A DNA stretch of 64,000 nucleotides, from the NCBI GenBank assembly GCA_012931725.1, contig WHSA01000561.1, forward strand, positions 70,290 through 134,289, in the 5' to 3' direction. Made by a program: the position numbers and the translations under genes. Every line of letters begins with the position of its first letter. The stretch's first letter is position 1. This stretch comes from Litsea cubeba. Taxonomy: Eukaryota; Streptophyta; Magnoliopsida; Laurales; Lauraceae. Positions 42,852 through 52,900 of the stretch are shown in pieces. Under the pieces are notes generated by a model. It was not told where the DNA came from and made no database searches. It saw only the letters and a program-made list of their open reading frames with translations.

Positions 42852-45446
42852 TGTTGACACCAAAAATGTCACTTTGCCTCTTCAAGATCCAAAGAGCTAC
42901 ATGAAGTCGCAACCTGCCATAAATAGGCAATGCTACTTCCAAAAATCAAATCTTGTCAGAAGCAAACAAAAACTGCAAGATCCTTCAAGACAGCCAAAAG
43001 AGGAGTACACAAGAAGTTTCGGGCCATTTCAAAATCATTTGGCCTAACTTCGCTTCTCCGACAGCCGAAAAGGAGCTCTCGGCGGCGAAAGCATCGGAGA
43101 CACCAAATCTTCGATCAGAGCCGATGGATGGTCTCAAAATACTTCCAAAAGGCTCCACGTCAAGTTCCGAGTCAAACCGACAACGTTTGACCCTACCTCA
43201 ACCCTCGAACAGCTAAATCAAGCCTCTCGGCGGCGAGAACTACAGAGGCCATTACTCATCAGATAGAGCACATGGACGGCTTCAAAAATGCTTTTAAAGG
43301 GCTACACGTCAAATTTCAGGTCATTTCGACAACATTTGACCATAGTTTGACGCTCGGAAGCCAAATCAGGCCTCTCGGCAACAAAGCTCTCCGGGACCAT
43401 GGTTTCCAAGACAGAGCCTATGGATCATCTTAAAATGACTCCAATAGGTTCCCTGTCAAATTTCAAGTCAATCGGACATCGGTTGACCGCACATCAAACC
43501 GCGACATCTTCATCGCGACAAAAGCAAGTCTACTGGTGATAGGACCCCAAACGGCTTCAAAACTCAAACAAAAGCCTATGGTTGGTCTTATTTATTGCTC
43601 AGGAGGCTTCGCACCAAATTTCAGGTCATTCCGACATCGTTTGACCCAGTTTCAGCTTCTGACGGAAAATCGGCAGCTCTGCGCGACAAAGTCTTCGGCT
43701 TTCTCAGGAAATTGGAAACTTTGCAAAATAAAATGCAAGGATTCTCATCAGGTTTCCTATAAGGAAATCAGGCCAATAAATGGTCAAAATGTCAAGAAAA
43801 AATACAGAAGAAAAAAGAATCGAAAAACAGCAAAAACAGACACAAAACGGGACAAAAAGGGGGAAAACCCCCCCAGGGTCGCAGACCCCTGCGACCCTAG
43901 CCCCAGGTCGCCGGCCCCTGCGACCTTGGAGCCCGGGGTCGCCGGGAAGGCCCCGGAAACCCCGGTTTTTGCCATTTTTTCACGATTCGAAGAGCCCAGC
44001 CTCTGTTACTTTCCAAAATTCATGCTTTTGAGACACCAAGTCCTCTGACATCCGTCCAAAACACGGGTCAATCATCAAGAGTATCGAAAACAATATTGAT
44101 CGCCACCCGGTCAACAAAAAAAAGTGTGCTTTCTACCCGACCGATCGAGAAATCGACAGGACAGATGGCACCGACCCGCTGTTGGCAACAAACACCTGAA
44201 ATTACATGGTCATCTGATGTCGATCTACATGAAGATTCATCGATGATCATCACCAGAAGAATCCCAAAAGACGCGGCACGGCCCGCGACTCTTCAGATGC
44301 TCGGCGACCACTTAATGTGATTAGTTGACTAGCTTTATTACAGTCATTAATCCATTTCTTTGGACGGACCAATCAGAAGCAAGCATCCGGGAGTTACAAG
44401 TCAAGAGATTCATTGCATTTAACCCATGAAACTCCTCCCATCATGGCGATTAAAGGCGATTAAATGCCCTCAATCTCCTCCGGCCAATCAGAAGCCAAGA
44501 AAAAGAAGTTACAATATAAAGAATTCAATTTTGTAACTCCTCCCGTTATGTGGCTTAATGACAATAAAAACCCATAAACCCTCCTAAATGGCTACCTAAA
44601 AGCCTATAAATAGGAGAGCTCTCCAAGAAGAAAGGAATCGGAGAAAAATCACAGACAAAGCATAGAAATTCAGAGAAGGAAAAGAGAGAAAACTCTGCGG
44701 AAGTTCTACACCGACCACCGCTACAAGGTGACAAAAGTCCCTTGGGGGTATCCCCCCCCAAGGTCCTTGCCTTCTCCTTCTGCCTCCAATGGCTTAGATG
44801 TGGCTTTTCAGCCCGTCTACTCGGCTTTTTATTGGACATATGACCTTCTTTTGGTCTTTGTCCTCTAAAAACCTGAGGTTATAGCCAAGCCAAGCGAATC
44901 AATAGCATCCTCTGTTCTCATCTGCATGGATGATGGCGAAGCCCACATATAGCTTGCGACCGTCAATCTAAACGAGTCCCCCACAATCTCCTGAGAAGTT
45001 AGATCCTCCTTTTCTAGCTTTTCATTGTAGTTTGTATTTTTTCAAAAGAGACAAAAATCACAACTCTTGTCTTTCATTATTGATAAGGATTGTAAATCGG
45101 CTATAAACGCCAAAATCGGCTATAAACGCCAAAAATCGGCTATAAACGCCAAAATCGGCTATAAATGCCAAAAAAATCGCCTTTCACGGCAAACCAAGAA
45201 AAATGTCTCTTTTCTTAAATATATGTGCAATGGAAAACTTGAAAGAAGTTGATTTCCTTTTTACTTGCGAAGGTTGATCTCCGGATCACCACTTGCAATT
45301 TCAAGTAAAATAGAAAATCTGGCACACCCACACAAAAAAAGAAATGTTGATGCACGCCCCTGCCCCCTGGTTACGAAAGGGTCGGACCCAACGGACTCCC
45401 ACGTCCGCCGACCTCGGTAGGAACCGAGCAGGAGCGCGGTCCATCA
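42852..45446 (+). repeat. 5' LTR of element B
   Basis: The LTR is 2595 bp, from TGTTGACACC to GGTCCATCA. The first third (about 43050-43720) is a series of degenerate ~140-150-bp units sharing motifs such as TCAGGTCATTTCGAC and CGACAACGTTTGACC. B has about two more units than A and C. It then holds a GGTCGC-rich block (43865-43965), a TATA box (44604-44613), a palindrome (CTTGGGGGTATCCCCCC, about 44740-44762), and four CGGCTATAAACGCCAAAAT-type repeats (about 45098-45175). Confidence 0.95.
44604..44613 (+). promoter_or_regulatory. LTR TATA box (B)
   Basis: CTATAAATAG is conserved in all three LTRs of the family. Genomic RNA is expected to start about 30 bases downstream, so R contains the conserved C/G palindrome. 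Confidence 0.7.
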
Positions 45447-45449
45447 AGC

Positions 45450-45471
45450 TGGCTCCACCCGGTGGGACTCG
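45450..45471 (+). other. Primer-binding site of element B (altered)
   Basis: It begins 3 bases after the LTR end with TGGCTCCACCCGGTGGGA and continues to CTCG. A has TGGCACACCCGG at the same place, so B carries one extra base and a substitution in the acceptor-pairing part. Complementarity to the T-arm part (CCCGGTGGGACTCG) is unchanged. Confidence 0.65.
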
Positions 45472-46483
45472 TTTATTTGAGAACACGATGCTAGAAATGA
45501 AATATTTGCATATCATATATTTTGCTCTATGCTTATATTTCTTTTCTCGATTCCATGGCTACTTTATAATTGGTGGCCTATGTTGGATTCCGCATCTAAA
45601 AAAAATGAGATGAGATTTTTTGGAAAATTTTAATTCTTTGAATTTATTTCCACTCTTTCTCTTTTCAAAAAAAAAAACAAAAAAACAAAAAAAAATCAGA
45701 TTTTTCAGTTTGGATTCAAAATTGAGAAACCTTGATCCGTTCCTATCGTTCATCGCGCTTGCAGAAATGTTGAGCCTGTTCGACTAAGGTTTTGGGCCAT
45801 CGTTTCTCTTCGATGAGTTCATTAAAAAATATATATATATATATAAATAAAAAAAAAAAAGACATAGACCACTAAGGTTAAACCAACTGTGTTCTTTGAT
45901 CATGGTTGATTCAAAGAAAAGCCTTGTCCAGAGTGTGGAGACAGCTTGACTGTTCTAGGCAATGGTCCTCCAAACGGGTTCATTAAGTAATCCTACCCTT
46001 ACCTGGGGGCAATTCTATCAATCAAGATTTCATAAGACCAGGTTAGGAGGCCTATGTGTACTCTCTCGTCTTTTAAATAAATTTTTTTCAAAAATAAATT
46101 AAAAAAAAATAAAAATTTTAAAATAAAAAATAAAAAATAAAAAAAAATTTCAAAAAAAAAGTCTTAAAAATAAAAAATAAATAAAATAAATAAAAAATAA
46201 AAAAAAGAGATTTTTTTTAAAAAAAAATCTTCAAAATCTTCAAAAAAAAAAAAACTTCCGTCATTTTGGGTTTAGATTGGAGAAATCTTGGTCTTCTCCT
46301 TTCTGAGCACTGGCGCTCGCGGAAATCGCTGAGCCCGTGTTCAGATTGGAGTGCCTTTTGCTCTCTTTGATGAACCCGATATTGGCCTTTCAAAAAAAAA
46401 AACTCGTCATTTTTAGATTCAGATCCGAGAAATTATGGTTCATTTCTTTCTGAGCACTGGCGCTCGCGGAAATCGCTGAGCCC
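45472..46483 (+). other. Leader (5' UTR) of element B with repeats
   Basis: It holds one copy of the ~175-bp unit that is amplified in A (about 45700-45825), A-rich low-complexity DNA (46078-46255), and the two-copy ~140-bp repeat with GAGCACTGGCGCTCGCGGAA (about 46275-46520). No coding sequence is supported before 46484. Confidence 0.7.
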
Positions 46484-46867
46484 GTGTTCAGATCGGAATA
46501 CCATCTGCTCTCTTTGATGAATCCAATCTTGACCTTTCAAAACAGAGAATCTCATCTCATAGATGCGGTCTCAAAACATTTGTGTCTAGCGGTACTAGTA
46601 CGCCCTTTCAGGGTCTACTGTATTGCGACCGGCACATCTGTAACTCCAACTTTATATTCTTCTTACCTCGAGCAAGTTCTGCTTCTCGATAAGTCGAATT
46701 TAAGTTCACAATTGCTTCTAGCAGTCACTGGGATGCCCATTCTGGGCTTACCATACCTGCGATCAGAACAATTGTACCCTCTATGGCGTTTTGCCTTCTT
46801 CATGTTGCTTGGGTCATCTTCCTCTAGCAATTTGAAAAGACGAAACCGTAGAACTTCCCATTTATGA
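46484..46867 (+). CDS. Upstream 127-codon open frame before gag (unknown)
   Basis: It has the same length and place as in A (9614-9231). It ends 63 bases before the gag ATG, in a different frame from gag. The product has no recognised domain. Upstream extra frames occur in some plant Ty3/Gypsy elements. Whether this one is translated is unknown. Confidence 0.3.
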   Translation: MFRSEYHLLSLMNPILTFQNRESHLIDAVSKHLCLAVLVRPFRVYCIATGTSVTPTLYSSYLEQVLLLDKSNLSSQLLLAVTGMPILGLPYLRSEQLYPLWRFAFFMLLGSSSSSNLKRRNRRTSHL

Positions 46868-46930
46868 TCATTATATTCTTGTGATTACTAATGGATGTAG
46901 TCTTGTTTCAGAAATTTTCGAAAACTAACA

Positions 46931-49900
46931 ATGGCAGCTTCACTAACCATTACTTTCGATGAAAACAAGCACCAACTCATGCTTCAACAGAAGCAAACCA
47001 CGCGCACTTACAAGCGCCCCATCAGCTGCCGAAGTGTCAACTCCCTCGGCAACTCTCTGAACTCCGGGTCGACCTCGACTCCCCGGACTATCGTCTTTGG
47101 GACGCTGGGACCATTCCCACTTCCTGAGGAACAAACTGCTCCCTCCAAGAAGCAGAAACTCGCCTCTCAACGTGTCACTACCGTGACACCAAAGGCGAGC
47201 ACCAGAAGGCCCGAAGCCCGTGGCAGCCCCACGAAGCCTCGACCTGCAAGCAACCAGGTCTATCCCAAGACTTGGTCCCCAAGACCTTCACCAAAACAGA
47301 GAAGGTCCCAAACATCCACCAAGCCAGCATTCCTGGCCCCACTCAAGGAGAACCAGTTCTATCCTCTTGCTTACATGAAAGAGGAGAGACCCATCTCCAA
47401 CCTGACTCCCAAGTCAAACCAGCATGAGCCGGCTTGTTCCTACAAGCCCAAAATCAGATCATGTATCACAAGGCCTCTACAAGCACCTGCTAAGGCCTAC
47501 AAACCTGCAGTTCGACCCTTCATCTCTACAGGGGCCGAACTCCAAAAATTCAAAGCTTCGCTGCAACAGGCGAAGGACAGGGTTCGCATCTTGTCCTTGC
47601 CCAGCTGCAAAGAAGACAGGCTCGGCTGCTGCGCCCGAGGGAGCACATCCTTCATCGTCAAAGCCCAGCCAGAGCTGACCGAAGCTCAAATTGCTCGTCG
47701 CATACGCCGCCGCGCGTCGTATAGACAAAAGAGACTAGAGAAGCAAAGGACCCAGCCTCCTACATTCCAAGTCTCTCCCAAATGGGTCGAAAAAGAAAGA
47801 CCCAACCAAGTTGCTGCCGTCCATATGGTTGAAAAAACCAGAAGGCGCCAAAAATCAGCAACAAAAATCCATGTCCGACGTCCGATGACCCGCAGCGTCT
47901 CAAGGACAAGAAGACATTCAGAAGAATCCCCTGCTCCTTCAAGCAAAGGACAGCAGAGTGATCCTTCCTCAAGCTCTTCTTCAAAAAGAATGAGCCCCAG
48001 CTCAGTCACCAGAACAGTTTCTTCGTTCGAATCACGAAGGATGAATGTCTTGGCTACAAATTCTGAGCCACCACCCTGCAATCCACCTCCAGAAGATGCG
48101 ATCACCCGCATCCAGCAGTTGGAACAAGGCCAGCAGAGGATTGAAACTCTGATGGAAAACCTTCTCCTCGCCTTCCAAAATCAGGCGAACAATGAACCTC
48201 CTCCGAATCATCAAGACGACGAGGTAAATGGAGAAGAAAATGAGTCACGCGCCCTTACCAAAAAGGACGTAGACAGTATCCTCGCCAAAGCAAAAGAAGA
48301 GGATATACTCAAGGAGCATGGGATCAAACCACCATATCCCTTATGGATGGACTCGGTCCCGTTCCCCACCAAATTCAAGCATCCTACTCTCCAAACATAT
48401 ACGGGGAAAGGATCAGCCAGACAGCACGTCATCCACTTCAAGATCCTGACGGGAGCTATCGCGGATCAAGATGCACTCAAGATCCGCCTCTTTGCAAGTA
48501 CCCTAAAAGGTACGGCCTTCGATTGGTACTCCACTCTTCCGGAGGACTCAATCCAAAACTGGGCCATGCTAGAGACACGCTTCCTGACTCACTTCAAAGG
48601 TGAAGATCATCCCGCTACTATGGCTCAGCTGTGCAGCCTAAAACAGGGGGAGAATGAATCAACATATGACTTCATTCACAAGTGGAAAGCAATGGCATAC
48701 AAATGCTCTGATGTATTGCCACAAGCGTCGCTAGTCGACATCTGCCGAAACAACATGAGAGCCAGAATCCGCTCCATGATCATCGGCAACAAATCAAAAA
48801 ACCTGGGAGAACTCCTAGAAGCTTCCATGGAAGCTGAAACGGTGATTAAAGACCTCAACAGTCAGAAATCATCAAGAAAAGAGCCAACCGCCATTGCAAC
48901 CTCTAAACCAAAGAAAAAAGAGGTCCTCAATGTGCAGACCAAGTCAGCTCCTCAGCCACCAAAGAAAGCTGAAAATAAAGTTGCTGGTAAGAGACCTGAA
49001 CTCTCAGATGCCTTCAAAGAACGAGTAGAGAAGAAATACCCGTTTGATGAAGATGTTGATGAAATCTTCGGGGCTCTTGTGGCAAACGGCAAGCTCACCT
49101 TGCCTGAACCAAAAAGACCGGGTGATGTTGGCAAAACCAACGATCCTCGGTACTGTCCATACCACCAGATGATCTCGCATCCTCTCAATCAATGCTTCGT
49201 TGTGAGGGAGAAAATAAACGAGATGTGGAAAAACGGAGTCATCACCTTTGACAAAAACTATGGGTCTGCCTCCGTCAACATGGTGACATGTGGACAAACA
49301 TCAAAATCACCGAAGAAGAAGATCATTACTTCCTTCAAGGTGATAAACTCAATCCAAGCGTCCGAGGAACTGGTTCCTTACCCGACACCAGACGGACAAC
49401 CGATATGGGTACATCCCGATCTCCTGGAAGATGAAAATTGGGAGGTCGTGAAAACAAAGCCTATAGCTCAACAGCGAAGGCAGGCTAGGAAACATCTCCT
49501 CAAGCTCAAACGGCAAGAGAAGACCCAGCCAAAACTAGAGGTCAAAGAAAAGGCAGAGGCTTCCTCTACCGCTTCACTGGAGGCAACAAAAACATCCCTT
49601 CCAGAGACTTCAAAGGGGGTAAGGAAATTCACTCTCAGTGATTTCATGCCACCTCAATTCAAAGAAGCCACGCAGGAGCTATCATACTCTTGCAATTCGG
49701 TAGTTGGATTCTCCATTGATGGATACGAGTCCAGCGACACCGATGATGGATTCGAATCCAACTACACAGATGAGTGGGAGGAGTCCCTTGAAACAGGAGA
49801 ATATCTCTCCGATGAAGAATGGGTTCCTGAAACTCATCTTATGCCAGTAATCTGGTATAACCCGCTACAGCCACAAGGATCCTGGTCTGATGATGAAGAA

Positions 49901-52900
49901 GACCGAGAGGCTGTACGAGAAAATGCTGCTGACCCAGCACCTCTCATTACTCCAGTGGAAATCAACCATGTTGAGCCACAAAGAGTTGATGAAGAAGAAG
50001 ATTTGGCTCCCATGCCTGATCTTGAAGAATATGCAAGGATCTTGCAGCGACTCGCTCTAGAACAAGAGCAAGACCGCGTCAACGAGCCTCCTCGCAACCC
50101 AGAGCCTGAAGTCCCTGAAGACCACCAGGTACATTCTCCCTTAACTCCTGAAAATGGAGAAAATTGCTGGATAGACGATCCTCTTACATCCGAGGATGAG
50201 TCTGACTCCGATCAGGCAACGTCTCCCGTCAGAGCTTCCTGTAATGTGATAATTCGGGATTATAGCTCTTCCGAAGCATCGTCTGATGAGAGCACTTACA
50301 CTCCGGCGACGCCTAGCAATATATCTTCTGAAGCCACCTCGTCTCACGTGACTTTCACTGAGATGACACCCTCTCAGGTTTCTTCTCCTGAGACTGTGAC
50401 TTCAAAGTTCACACCCTTCCTGACTGAAGAATTCCCAGCCATTGATGCTTGGGATGATGAATTAGTCAACGAAGAAAGGTTGCTGGATGCTGTTCAGGAC
50501 TTGTTCCCGGAAAATGCTCCGTGCAACACGATCACTGAGGATGGCAACTCTGCTGCTGATTCATCCTCAGCAAATGAAAAACGACAGCCTCTTGATCTTG
50601 AAGACAATCTTCCAAACGAAGACCCTTCTCAAGAAGCTCTCGAAGTTGGTAGAGGCACCCGCTCTGGCCGGGACTACCACAAAAATTACAACCAATCTTC
50701 CTTTACATATGTAAATCCTTCGGGAAAAGATGTTGTAAGCGCCCCTAGTGGCAACAATGATGAACATGCAGGCCCTAAGGAGGCTTTCAAGTATGACTTG
50801 ATTGAACACTTCAAGCACATACCTGCACGTCTGCACATCCTAGATTTGTTGCGAATGTCTCCGCACACTCGTGATAATCTCATTTCGGAATTACAAAAGC
50901 TGAATGAGGATGTCGACAAATATGCCCCGCAAGTCCTCCAAATTGAAATGGATTACCGGGTCAAAAACTCAGAAGCCTCCTCAAAGGGAGAAAAGAAGAA
51001 AACTGAGGGATCATGCATTGAATGCCTCTCGGTTAAAAAAGCAGCCAGTGCAACCATCGCCTTCACAAAGGACGACCTCCTACTTGGAGAAACCAGGCAT
51101 AACCGACCCCTGTACTTCACAGGGTATATCAAGGAAATGCCTATGCACAGAGTTCAGATCGACCCAGGTTCTGCACTCAACCTCATCTCCACATCGGCTC
51201 TTGAAGAGTTGGGCATCCCACCCAGCAAGCTGAGCCACACATCTGTATCTATCTTTGGATACGATGGGAGTACTCAAAGGCCTATCGGCAAAATTAGGTT
51301 CAAATTGCAGATCGGTGATCTTATCTCTGAGGTCACAGTGTATGCAATAAAAACCCCTTCATGCTACAACATCCTTCTCGGACGCCCTTGGATCCACGAG
51401 AATGGTGTTGTCCCTTCAACTCTACATCAATGCATCAAGTTTGTTGGCGACGACGGCATAATACATCGAGTCTTTGCGGACAGAAAACCCTTCAAAGGTA
51501 AAGAAGTCCACTTCGCAGACTCACAAATGTATGAAGGTGAAAAAGAAGAAGAGGAGAAGCACACAGCATCCTTTGCCGAAAATCTCCAGAAAGATAAAGG
51601 CAAAGCTCCTCAACAATCACCGGAAGAAAACAAACCATCCGGTAAATCTGAAGAGAGCATTCAAACTCCCTTCATCATCTCCCTCAAATCTTCAAAGCCT
51701 TTGGTCATCACAACTAAAGTGAAGAAGGCAAAACAAAAGCCTGGGGGCAAATTTGTTGTCTCTTTCGTGTCTATCATGCAAGACACGGACTCGGATTCAG
51801 AGCCAGAAGACGACACATCGTCAAGCCAAGCTGACACTCAGCAAGTTCAGCATGCTCTCACTCCAATGGAGATAACTTCTGACATAGAAGATCCTACGTC
51901 AGCTTCTTTCGTTGTTCCAGCAACTTCAGCAAAGGAAAAGCCGATCTTCTTCCATAGATCGGATGCTTCTTCATCAAACTCCATGCTTGAACCTTTCCAA
52001 AATAAAGGTATGCCTCAACTATCCTTATACAGTTCTGTGGCACAAGCTATTATGAAGAAAATGGGCTATGACGCTCAAAACCCAGTCGGTTTGGGAGAAG
52101 GACGCGGTATTCTCACGCCATTGGGGCCCGTCTTGACCAAAAGCCAGCTGGAAGATTGGAGACTCTACGGCTATGTAGAAAAGTCTTCACACGGGTTAGG
52201 GTATGATCCCGACACTCCCTTGAGACAGTTGACACAAAGGCTTAAAAGTCAATATACTGACCAAGCCTCAACTTCTCAAGTCCATGAAGACATCGATCTC
52301 CCTGGATATCTCTTTGATGAGTCACCTGACAAAGATCCAGGAAGCTCATCCAATTGGCACGATTTCTCCGAAAATGAAGAGGAGTTGTCCGATGGAACAG
52401 ACGTGTGGTCTTCTGACCCAGAAGAACCCTCATCTCCAAAAGAAGTAGCCTACTTCGACCCGGTTTCAAAAGGCGATTGGGATCATCTCATAGCAAGCCT
52501 TGGGAAAATTACCGATCAAGAAGACCCGTGGAAAGGAACAAAACCTTGGTCTGGAAATGCCTTTGAAAACCCAGAAGGATTCGTTGAGCTGGAAGCCTCC
52601 GAAAATATTGTGGAGGAACCACCTTCGAACCTTCCAACAGAAGATCCTGTTCAAAAGATAGACTTGGGAACACCGGATTACCCACGTCCTGTATTCATAA
52701 GCAAGAATATAAAGGATGATGAGTTACCCGAGTATATCGCCTTTCTTCGTGAGTTCGTTATTTGCTTTGCATGGTCTTACGCTGAAATGCCAGGCTTAGA
52801 CCCCAAAATAGCGGTTCACAAACTCAATCTTCAAGAAGACATCAAGCCTGTCAAGCAAGGCCAAAGAAGATTCCGTCCAGATGTGATGGATAAAATTGAA

